64,000 nt of DNA from NCBI GenBank assembly GCA_963281255.1, contig OY725489.1, positions 7,316,523 to 7,380,522 on the forward strand. Reading direction: 5' to 3'. Below, one piece after another: positions 34,601 through 47,099 of this stretch. A program made the position numbers and the translations under genes. A model generated the notes under the pieces. It was not told the origin of the DNA. It ran no database searches and worked only from the letters and a program-made list of their open reading frames with translations. This stretch comes from Aphrocallistes beatrix (taxonomy: Eukaryota > Porifera > Hexactinellida > Sceptrulophora > Aphrocallistidae). Every line of letters starts with the position of its first letter. Positions within the stretch are counted from its first letter, which is position 1.

Positions 34601-37600
34601 GGATTGGTTAGTATTTTAGTTTCATTCACACCACTGATAAAGGTTTGTCCCCTGTGAAAGGTCATCAAAATTAATCACCAGCATATATAAACAATATATA
34701 AAAGTGCATAATTCAGTTATCAAAATATATTTAGTCATCATTATACTATTTTCTTGAATGCTTTGGATAGTACTGATAACAGTATTAAGGTTTATTTAGC
34801 GTAGAAAATTTCACTTTGGACAAGTTGTTAAAAATATTGGCATTTTTCATTGGAATGTACACACATTCCAGCGTCGCTAGGGAAACGTATTATGACTAAC
34901 TTGGGCTATATCTCAATTATTGTAGGTGCTAGTTCTATTAAATGATGTCATATGAAAGGCAATCGGAGACTTTGTCACATGTAACCCCCTCTCTATCCTT
35001 CACTAGTATTACGTGACTTTTGAATGGTCCCTTATCAGGCCTTGCGTATCTTGTAGCAAAATAATTAGAGGGTAATGGCCCTGATGCAATCAACTAATAT
35101 TTGAGTACAGGAGGTATACAAATATATAAAGTCCTTATTATAGTATAGCTGCAAATCATAACGAGAAAACAGTTCAAGTCTTTAAAGAATCAAAAAATGG
35201 ATCAAACAGCCAGATGGGAGGAGGAATAATGAAAATGTAATAAAATATAAGTAACTGTTATATAATAAACTTCAGATTTAACTTAAAAAATTAATTTGAG
35301 AGCGGATATGAGTTCTGTTGAGGTTTTCATAAATGTAAGTTCCTACTTTAGCTAGTAAAACGAATTTCTTACAGTATTCCTGGATCAGGAATTTGTATAA
35401 TTGTATCATACATTTACATTATATATAACTTGCATACTACTCACCTAAAACAAAATTCCTGCGGTCTTGAGCTTCTAAAAGTAATTGAAATTCTCCCATC
35501 TCTGATATTACTATCCATATCCAAAACAGAAATATATACAGTTCAGCAAGTATTCTCAATGCATTAAGAAAATCAATACGAAAATTAAAGAAATAGAGAG
35601 TCGATACAGAGATGTGTTCAGTAGCTGCTAAATTCAGTGCATAGCCTAAAAAAACAGATTAATGAGTAGATTTACGACTTTTAGTTTTCTGACTAGTATG
35701 TTTGTATAGTATTACGTATATTGGCCAAATTCTCACCCTTGTAAACCAGTGATGAGATTTTTACACCCGGGAGAATCTTAAATCCAATTGGGAATATTTT
35801 AGTATGAGTGATATGGTATGGTGGAAATAGTTCGAACCAAAACCGGAAATAGTTCGACTTCCCAAAAAAGGAAATAGTTCGTAAAAAAACAACATCATTA
35901 ATCCTAATAATAAAAAGTCGAACTATTTCCTAAATCCGCAATTCGAATTATTTCATTTTTCGAAAAGTCGAACCATTTCCGCATTGCCAGTGATACAATG
36001 ATAGCAATATATACATTAATTTTTGTGTTTGAACGAAATATACATTGAAGTATTACTAGTACAAACAGAACACAAACCAAACCAAGACAGAACAGATTAA
36101 AGTAGCAGATCAAAGCTCGTGAGATGTTAGCTAAAGAACCTCGAACTTCCTGAGTCAAGGATGTGCATCCCACACCTGTTCTCGAAAGGAAGAAGAAGAT
36201 GTGTCAGGCAAAGAGGAACTTTCAAGTTCAAAACCTCTTAAAATGTGGTTGGAAAAGATGATAAACTTTTCAAAGTAAATGCACATCTTTTGTTCCACCA
36301 TTTAACATTACTTTTATTTTTGAAACTATCTAGAACAATTAATAAAGTTATAGATATACAGTCAACTCCATTTAATCGGGACAAGTCTTCAGGAACGAAA
36401 TGGTTCCTATACATAGAAGCTAATACTAAATTTCATCGGTTAATTGGGAACTCGGGAACTCCGCTTAATCGAGACAAAATATCCGGAACCAAAGTGTTCC
36501 GATTAAGCGGAGTCACCTGTATAATGAAACTCTAAATGGGAATGGGGAGAGTCCATAGGCATGGGACACTAATTGAGCTGAAAGAATTGGATTATATTTT
36601 TAGCGAGTTACACCAGCTTTGCCTCACTTAAATGGGAAATGGAGTCCGTGTCCAAATTCTGGCGACTCGAGCCCCCTACCATTGGAGAAGATCCAGTGTA
36701 TATCCAATTTAACTTGTCAATTTCTCTAAGAAAAAGTGGTATAGTAAACTAGTTCATATGATAGCACTTTAATAGATAAAGGGAAACCAATAGCATACTT
36801 ACAAAGTTGTAGCTTCAAATCGAGTTGCATACGTTATCAAACTGTACCATGTGTATGTATGTATGTATGTATGTATGTATGTATGTATGTATGTATGTAT
36901 GTATGTATGTATGTATGTATGTATGTATGTATGTATGTATGTATGTATGTATGTATGTATGTATGTATGTATGTATGTATGTATGTATGTATGTATGTAT
37001 GTATGTATGTATGTATGTATGTATGTATGTATGTATGTATGTATGTATGTATGTATGTATGTATGTATGTATGTATGTATGTATGTATGTATGTATGTAT
37101 GTATGTGTGCATGTCCGTACGCGCGCTACTGCAAAATCTAGTAGTCCGATTTTTATCAAATTTCGCATGTAGGATGTTTTTATAGTGTAGATGTGCACTG
37201 TCAACATTTTTACAAAAATCTCATCACTTCCGATTTTTATGAGTATATACTCATATTTGAACACCACCACTGCCAAGCTTTGTTTAAAGATATAAGCAAG
37301 ATCTCAATGACTAAAGTAGGGTATTTCACCATGTACTAATAGCAACCGATTTTCTCGCTTTAAAAGTAATAATATGAATATTTTAAGAATTATTAATATT
37401 CAAGCGCTTCGCAAACTTGCGCTGCACGGCGAGCGAACACTTTGTATACGCCGGAGCCGCCCTCTGGGCGCCTGGGGTCAGATTGAATAATTAAAGGGAG
37501 ATAACATCCATAAATACGCCTGTACTACTGTTATAATCGATATCGCACGAAAAATCACCAAATTTATCAATTTTTAAAATTTAGATGAGTAATGATGACG

Positions 37601-37888
37601 TCATAACAAAGTATGAGTCATTATTATTTGGTGATAGTTGCATCATATGTGAGGTATGTTACTATACAGATTCTATTAAAATTTCAGCATTCTATTTCCT
37701 ATAATGGCTGAGTTATGCTCGAATAACTGTATTGCTTAACTTTTTAAAATGTGACAATGACGTCATAATTCCATGATGAGTCGACATTTTCGTCTGAGCT
37801 CAAAACATAGTTGAGCCATAGCCAAAATACTCCCACAAGCCAAAAATCAGCTTTCTGTGACTGGCAGTTTCTTCAATCAACTCGTTAC

Positions 37889-37922
<34 letters not shown>

Positions 37923-40900
37923 TTACTATTAAAACTCGATTAATGTTTGTGTATATATATATACTACAAGCGCGCTTCGCTTGCTTGGGATGCGCGGCTG
38001 GCGGACACTTTGTGTCCACGGAAGGCGCCTTTTAGACGCCTGTGGTCACCATTGATTAATTATTTGGTTGAAAGCATCTTTAAATACGTCCGTCATAATG
38101 CTATAATCGATATCGCACGAAAAAACACCAAATTTGTCAAATTTTTAAAATTTTGATGCGTGATGATGACGTCAAAACAGAGTGATGAGTCATCATTTTT
38201 TGATAATAGTTGGGTCATATGTGAGATATATTAATATACATAATCTATCAAAATTTAGCCTTCTATCTACTATAATGGCTGAGTTATGCTCGAATAACTG
38301 TATTGCTTAACTTTTAAAAATGTGAAAATGACGTCATAATTCCATGATGAGTGGACAATACTCCCACATGCCAAAAATCAGCTTTCTGAGCCTGACAGTT
38401 TCTTCAATCAATTCGTTACAGATATATATAGATATATACACTAAGCGGACAAAAGTAATTCAACACTTGATTCTTTCCCATACAAATAATACTAAATCGG
38501 ATTTTTTCTTGAAGGGCAATACGTTCAAATTCAAAGGGATACTAAAAATCTGATTTCAGGTTCGAAATCTACACATTCGAATTAGTCATAGTTGAACATA
38601 ACTAATAAATTACTCAACTCAATGAACAATCTTATCAACCTGAGCACCATAGGTAATTCATTGCCATCATGTATAGTGGTCAAAATGGGTGTATGTGGCA
38701 TAAAGTTGAACTAATTGATAATTACAAAAAGTTAGGAATTAATGATTAATTAGAAAAATTAACCTGTAACTAATTTGAATGCGTATTATTCGAATCTGGA
38801 ATCCGATTAGCTGTATCCCATACCGTTTAGAAGTAACCCTCTTCATGAATAGACCCATTTTAGTATTATTTGTATGAGAAAAAATCAAGTGTTGAAATAC
38901 TTTTGTCCGCTTAGTGTATATACACAAACAAACAAACATTAATCGAGTTTTAATAGTAAGGATATACAAGCGCGCTTCGCTTGCTTGCGCTGCGCAGCTG
39001 GCGGACACTTTGTGTCCGCCAGAGGCTCCCTTCGGTCGCCTGGGGTCACATTGATTAATTATACCGAAAATAACATCCCTAAATACCACTGTCCTATTGC
39101 TATAATCGATATCGCACGAAAAATCCCTAAATTTGTCCATTTTTAAAATTTTGATGTGTAATAATGACGTCATAACAAAGTGATAAGTTATCATTTTTTG
39201 ATGATAGTTACATCATATGTGAGGTATGTTAGTATACCTATTCTATTAAAATTTTAGCCTTTTATCGCCTATAATGGCTGAGTTATGCTAGAATAACTGT
39301 ATTGCTTAACTTTTAAAAATGCTACAATGACGTCATAATTCCATGATGAGTCGACATTTTCGTCTGAACTCAGAACTTACTGGAGCCATAGCCAAAAAAC
39401 TCCCACATTCCAAAAATCAGCCTTTTGGGCCTGACAGTTTCTTCAATCAATTCGTTACAGATTGATTTCGATTTCCACACTTTAAAAGTAATAATTTCAC
39501 ACTTGGAATGCCATAAACTGACAATTTCCTGATGTATTTCGATATTCATTTTTCATGTTCCTTCAAGCCACTTCCTGGAGCTGCACTGATTTTTAATTTA
39601 GTCTTAGAAAGAAATACTGATTAGTGACTACTCATAGGATTTCAATACTGGAGATTATTCTAGTCAAAATTATGAACCTGCATTTTAATATTACAAATAT
39701 AAACCTACATTTTAACATAGGTAGGACGGGAGTTATAAATTTATGCGTACATAAAAGAAGATTTTATGGCAATTAACATTTAAAAAATTTTTAAGTGAAA
39801 TTAGTTACTTAAACCACTTGTTCAAAAGAAATAAATGTCTTTCTATTCAAGTCATCCCCTTGTTAACCATATAAATTTTTCCCTATTTACGCAATCGTTT
39901 GTAATCGTAATTATCGAATAATTCAAGATGAATATCAAACTAGAAGATGACTTGTGAAATCCGTAAATATCATGTCAATTGCATCCCATTAATATTCATA
40001 GTCTCTCTCTTTTAGCTCAAACTTGTCATGGCTGTCAAACTGAAGCTGCACTTCAACGAAAACTGCATTCAATCCCTCCCCCAGATCAACCCTGGACAGG
40101 GCCGGATTAAGGTTGCGCGGGGCCCGTGGCATATTTTCTACGCGGGGCGGTTGCGCGGGGCCCGTGGCATATTTTCTACGCGGGGCCCATAGTACTGGTC
40201 CGGGCAAACCATGCTATTACTAAAAGCTTGTATTGTGCCTAGCAGATGGCCGGACCAGGCGGATCGGGTGCTACGCCTATCAGGGCTGTATCAACTCATT
40301 TTGAGTTGGCAAAATCAACTCATTTTTCTGAATGAGTTGAATGAGTTGGTAGTGGTCAAATGAATTAGTTGAATGAGTTGATAGCTCACTGAAATGAGTT
40401 GGTTCCAACCAACTCATTCAAAATGAGTTGATTGAACCAACTCATTCAAAATGAGTTGGTTCAACCAACTCATTTTAGAAATGAGTTGGTTCTAACCAAC
40501 TCATCTTACGTTATTAATCAACCATATGCATTGCCTTAGCAATGAAGATTATTTGTAAATGAATGAGTTGAATGAATTGAATGGGTTGAATGGGTTGAAT
40601 GAATTGAATGGGTTGAATGAGTTGAATGAATTGAATGAGTTGAATGAATTGAATGAGTTGAAAGAATTGAATGAGTTGAAAGAATTGAATGAGTTGAATG
40701 AGTTGGTTACATAAAGCTGGATGAATTGAATGAGTTGAATGAGTTGGTTACATCCAAATAAATGAGTTGAATGAGTTGGTACAATATAAATGAATGAGTT
40801 GGTGCCTATAAAATGAGTTTTTTACCAACTCAAAATGAGTTGATACAGCCCTGACGCCTATGATATATGATATAAGGTAATAACATTTTAAAGTGTGAAA

Positions 40901-43900
40901 GTTACTAATATCAATCATTAGAGTCATTTAAAAGTCATGCTTACGGGATTTCAGAAGAGAAAAATTACGAATAAGTGACGACAAATCAATGTAACGAAGA
41001 AGTTCATATTCCGGTCTTAATAAGCCGGAGGCGCCCTTCGGGAGCCTGAGGTCACCATTATTTAGTTATAAGGGAGATAACATCTCTAAATACGTCTGTC
41101 TTACTGTTATAATCGATATCGCACGAAAAATCACCAAATTTGTCAATTTTTAAAATTTTTGAAGTGTAATGATGACTTCATAACAGAGTGATGAGTAATC
41201 ATTTTCGTCTGAGCTCAGAACTTACTGGAGCCATAGCCAAAAGACTCTCATATGCCAAAAATCAGCTTTCTGTGCCCGGCAGTTTCTTCAATCAATTCGT
41301 TACATATATATATATATATATATATATACTTAGTACAGGGTGGCTCATAAGTTCTGATACAAGCTTCTTTAGGTATACAATTTCTTATACTCGAACAATC
41401 TTAGTTATTATGGTCTTTAGAGATTGTAATTCGAATATTCTCAATGGTTTTAAAAGATTTTTCGAGACTAAGACCTGGAACTGTGTTTTATATGGTGACT
41501 TTTATGGAGGGAAAATGTGTCCTGGCACGCAGCAAAAATCGAGAATCAAGGTCACAGCTTCTGTAAAAAATGTCTTCATAATCGCTGTTCTATGACGATT
41601 TAGCACCAGATACCTTTCATTCACCATGGAAATATTTCATAAATTCATTGAATTCATTATCAGAAACGAGAAAAAGTTATTATTTCACGTGTTCAAATTA
41701 GGTATATTTTGCAAAATCACCCAAAATGGCACTTTTTTCACATCACCAAAAATCTGATCCAAATTGCTCTCAATATGTACTGATATAAACATCTTAATAT
41801 TCTACAAATTTAGAGTGTTCGATGGAAATGTGAGAGCCAATTTTTCCTAGAATTTGAAGACTCTAGAAAGATCATTCGAAAAGCAGTGAGCCCTGATACT
41901 CGATTTTCGCTGCGTGCTAGGACACATTTTCCCCATAAAAATCACCACACAAAACACAGTTCCAGGTCTTAGACTCGAAAAATCTTTTAAAGTCATTGAG
42001 AATAATCGAATTACAATCTCTAAAGACCATAATAACTAAGATTGTCTGAGTATAAGAAATTTTATACCTACTGAAGCTTGTCACAGAACTTATGAGCCAA
42101 CCTGTATATATATATGTCATGGGGAAGCTTCAAATTTGGTGGAATTTGAAGTTCCCCCATGACATATACAAACATTAATCGAGTTTTAATAGTAAGGATA
42201 AAAAAATCCAAGGTTAGATTGAGTTAAGAGAGGCGCCCACAGGGCGACTCTGCGGACACCTAATGCCCACAATCCGCGCAGCCACGTGAAAAATCACAAA
42301 ATTTGATGCATAATGATGACATCATAACAGAGTGATGTGTCATTATTTTTTGATGATTGTTTTATCGTAAATGGTGATTATTAATACTAGTATATACATT
42401 ATATAAAAATTTCACCCTTCTAACACCTAAAATCAGGGCCGGCGGAACTGGTCCGGTTGGTCCGGCTTTGGCCGGACCAATTTTATGCCATTATGGCTTA
42501 TTTTCATTTGCAAATTTGCTTTTGGCCGGACCAACTTCCACTTTGGCCGGACCAACTTCCGCTTTGGCCGGACCAATAAAAAGTTGCTTCCGCCGGGCCT
42601 GAAAATGGATGAGTTATCATCCATTTTATGGGATAGAAGGCTAACAATGACCTCTTAATTCCATGATGAGTAGACATTTTTGTCTAATGCAGAACTTTGT
42701 GGAGCCATAGCCAAAAGACTCCCACATGCCAAAACAGCTTTCTGTGCCTGGCGGTTTCTTCAATCAATTAGTTACAGATTACTCACATACTCTGTTATGA
42801 CTTCCTTATTACTCAAAAGTTAAAAAATTGACGAATTTGGTGATATTTAGAATAAAATCGATTATTGCACCAAGACAGACGTATTTATGGATCTTATTGA
42901 ATATCTAAAGTATACTTGAATTGTACTTTAGTAGGAATAGCGGACACTTCGTCGCACGGACATTTCGTTGCGGACATTTCGTCACGCGGAATTTTGTACT
43001 CAAATGCCCAATTTGCACCTACTTCTTTCTCAATAAAAAGCCTTCATTTTCACCCTTTTTTTCAAATATACTCCACTCCAAAAGCCTCAATTTCCGTTCC
43101 TTACATATTAATACCCGTATATTTTAGTCTCTAATGAGACGAATTTTTCGGGGACAAAATTTCCAGGGACGCTACTCATTATTCGGTAACTTATGTCCAG
43201 GAGACAAAATGTCTATGCGACGAAATGTCCGTGCGACGAAATGTCTGCGATGAAAGATATTAGAAGTGAATGCATATACTAGTTGAAAACAGAATTTTGA
43301 GAGCTTAAAATCACAATCAACAGTATAAAAAAAGAAACACACTTGTATAATGCTCTCCGAATATTTAAGGGCCTAAATATGAAATATTATATTTATTAAC
43401 TTACCTAATGCGAGTAGATATAGAGTGTGCAGAAAGGTTTTGAAATATAAATAACGATCCCCTCTCTTTTTCATCTCTTTATCAACATACAAACGCATCA
43501 CACCATGATATGCTAGATCTTCATCTCCACTTTCTGCTATCAATTGGAATCCAGTAGCATCTTGCACTGCACTTTCTTTTTCGCTCTTAACAATGTCCGA
43601 CTTCACTGGTGAGTCTAATAGCTTTGTACTGACGTAGACTAAAACATTGAAATTAAATGAATGACCGATATTCTCAAAAAAAGTAACCGGAAGAATTAAA
43701 ACTTTAGGGAAACCTCTTGGAAAGTCATCATGTTCAGTGAAATATCGAGGATTACGAATAACAAAATGTGATTATTATACAATTCTACAAACTCATTAAA
43801 GCACTCGCACGGCGAAGTTAGATCTATACTGAGCATTACTTAAATCATATGTTCACTTCTTTCTCATTTTTTGTGTTTCTGTGAAATTCTAAATTCTGAT

Positions 43901-46900
43901 TGTTCCAAAATTAGTCATGTTAGTAGTTTAAAATGTGTGAGTTCAAAGGTTGTGGTCCCAATTTGATTAGAATGTATTTTCGGTCTCAAAAATGGAACTG
44001 AAACTAACACAAGTAGTCAAACCTGAATTATGAGGTAGCATTCAAGGTGTTTAGAAACCTAAATTTTAATGATTAAATATGTTGTTTTGAAGCATTTTTT
44101 AGTAATTGAAAATTCCAAACACCCACCAAAATTTCCTTATGAGTTATGCGAAAATCTATTAAATACTCTACAACAACAGAGAAGAGCCTAAATGTAAAAT
44201 CAATTAATATCGTTATTTATAATGGACAAGCGCGCTTCGCTCGCATGCGCTGCGACTTCCCCTCGTAATTCCATATATGGATCCGAAATGTAATCTTCTG
44301 AATCTACACCACGAAAACCTCATGTCAACCGTTGAAAGCCAGCCTCTAGCTTTTTTGTAGTTTGTTTACTTTATGTATCTCATGTAAACACAAGTGAACA
44401 AATAATTTGTAATAGTTGTATTAACCTGAAAATGTAATATTCGAAATCTACACTAACAAAAACTCCATGACAACCGTTTGAAGCTAGTTTCTAGCCTATT
44501 TTTGTAATTAGTTTACTTTATGTATCCATTGTAAACAAAAGTAAACAAATTAATTTTCAAATTTACTCGAAATATGATATTGAAAATCTACATCCCTGAA
44601 AATCCGATGTCACCTTTTGGAAGCTAGTCTCTAGCATATTTTTCAAAATTCATCAACTGGTGTGAAAATATGTACATACCTTTTTGTTTTTTGGCTATGG
44701 CTCCAGTAAGTTCTGAGCTCAGAGCAAAATATCGACTCATCATGGAATTATGACGTCATTGTCACATTTTTAAAAGTTAAGCAATACAGTTATTCGAGCA
44801 AAACTCCGCCATTATAGGAGATAGAAGGCTGAAATTTTAATAGAATCTGTAAAACAACATGCCTCATATATGATGCAACTATCACCAAAAAATGATAGCT
44901 CATCACTTTGTTATGACGTCATCATTACTCATCAAAATCTGTAAAATTGATAAATTTTGTGATTTTTCGTGCGATATCGATTATAACAGTAGGACAGACG
45001 TATTTAGAGATGCTATCTCCCTTATAATTAACTAATGTGACCCCAGGCGACCGATGGGAACCTCCGGCGGATACGAAGTGTCCACCAGCCGCGCAGCGCA
45101 AGCAAGCGAAGCGCGCTTGTTATATATTAAAACGCTACGATTTTTTTGGTCCAAATTGATTGAAGAATTGGCAGTCTTAGAGAAAAGAAAATTGTCATGT
45201 AGGTATCAAATGATATTAGTATGATTAAATTCGAAGATCCAAGTGAAATTTTTACACCTCTGCAAAAAATGGGAAAAAATTTGCTGCCATTTCTTTACAA
45301 TATAATATATGACTACATATCACAATACGACACTTCAATAGATTGCCTGTTATTAGTACTTCAAAGCCACAACCTATGTTATATATCTTAAATGTATTAT
45401 AGTGTATAGCAATAAGAAGATTATGTGGATATTTTACACCTTTTTTATATACATATTTTCCTCCCATTTGATGAATTTTTTTAAAATATGCTAGAGCCTG
45501 GCTTCCAATGGTTGACTGGCGTTTTCAGGGGTGTAGATTAGAATATTATATTTTCGGATCTATATGATAAATTAATCGTTTACCTTTGTTTACAATATTT
45601 GTATAAAAGTAAAAAACTTCCAAAATGGGTCAGATTGAGTAACTCCAGGCGCCCATAGGGCGACTCTGCGGATACTTATTGTCCGCAAGCCGCGCAGCGC
45701 AAGCAAACGAAGCACGCTTGTCTTGATTAACCATTCACCCATTTATCATCTTCTGATTCGATTGTGATGACGTCATAATGAATGAATAAAAAGTGATAGA
45801 CTTGATCTGAATTGGTCAAAAGAACATTTAGGGTGGACATACTATCCATTGACAATATTTTTTCTGTTACATCGATTATAAATTGCATTATTTATTAATT
45901 GTATCTTTATGTGCATCTCTGTTGTCGGATGGTATGTTTATATTATTACATAACTCATGGGGAATTCTTTGGGGGTTATCTCATATTTCCGGTTTGACTT
46001 CAGGTGTTTGTCTCTGTTCCATTTTTGAGCCCCAAAATGCATTCATTTCTAATTGAGATCGCGACTTTTGAATTCGAAAACATTTTAAACTACTGACATG
46101 ACTAATTTTGGATCAATCAGGTGCATAAAATAACAAATCTATAAAATGCTCACTTTCTCTCTTCCTCCAATTTTAGGCCTTATATCTAATTTCAATTTTA
46201 GAGTGTGTTTCTAATTTGTTTATGTGTATTGAGTAAAGATCGATTTAGAGACAGATCACTAAGCTCTGAGTTCATAGCAAATGTCGACTCATCATGGAAT
46301 TATGACGTCATTGCCACATTTTTAAAAGTTAAGCAATACAGTTATTCGAGCATAACTCAGCCATTATAAGAGATATAAAGCTGAAATTTTTTAGAATCTG
46401 TATACTACATACTTCATACATGATGCAACTATCATCAAAAAATGATGACTCATCACTTTGTTATGACGTCATCAATACGTATAGACACTAAAGATATTTT
46501 AATCATGTCAAAGAGGCAGAACATATGTGAACTAATCCGCTGTACAGTGTAAACGATTTCTCCACAGAAAAAGAAATAGGTCTGCGACAAGCTGTTCAAC
46601 AAGGGTCTAAGTTTTGTGGACAAGGGTTTGCCAAGTGCAACTGTACACAAAGTGGCAAGCAATGCAAATCAAACAAATGCAAATGTTTCAAAGCTGGACC
46701 TAAATGTAATAACTAGTGTCACGTGAATATAACCATCCCCAACAAGATCTGAATGGGAACGATATGCGAACGTTTTAAAGTGAATATACTGTAATCACAT
46801 GCTATTAATACATATCGATATCGATAAATTCAATATACTGCAATACTGCAATCACATGGTGTGAATGCATATCTACATCAATAAATTCAATTCGTAATAC

Positions 46901-47064
46901 GTTTCAGTCAATCTGTCAAATAAATTGACCAATGATTCAGTCAATTTGTAGATTGCCAGAAAATTCTAGTCAATTTGTAAATTGCCTAAGTGGATCAAGC
47001 AATTTATAAATTAGCTGGAAATTTCAAGCAATTTACAAATTGACTGATTTTGCAAATTGACTGT

Positions 47065-47099
<35 letters not shown>

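Larger units (their letters stand above)
41026..42198 (-). mobile_element. Family A copy with two elements in its TA run
   Basis: A 3'-truncated reverse copy ('ggcgcccttcgggagcctgaggtcacc' to 'caattcgttacata'). Its TA run is occupied by the elements at 41,336 and 42,115. The 5' terminus TCCTTACTATTAAAACTCG ends near 42,198. Confidence 0.75.

Noticed and set aside
35904..36173. Minus-strand 89-codon frame with a hydrophobic segment near the S2 exon
   Set aside because: It begins in flanking sequence and ends within the iterated ggaaatagttcga element; it does not match a TRPA segment and lacks matching splice phases.
36815..37276. Long open frames of repeating MYVC or THTYI residues on both strands
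   Set aside because: They are translations of the (GTAT)n microsatellite; a 4-bp repeat without stops is open in every frame.
40560..40860. Possible satellite array or coding repeat (gaatgagttg)
   Set aside because: It is the body of the hAT-type element at 40,281-40,853; frames are not maintained.
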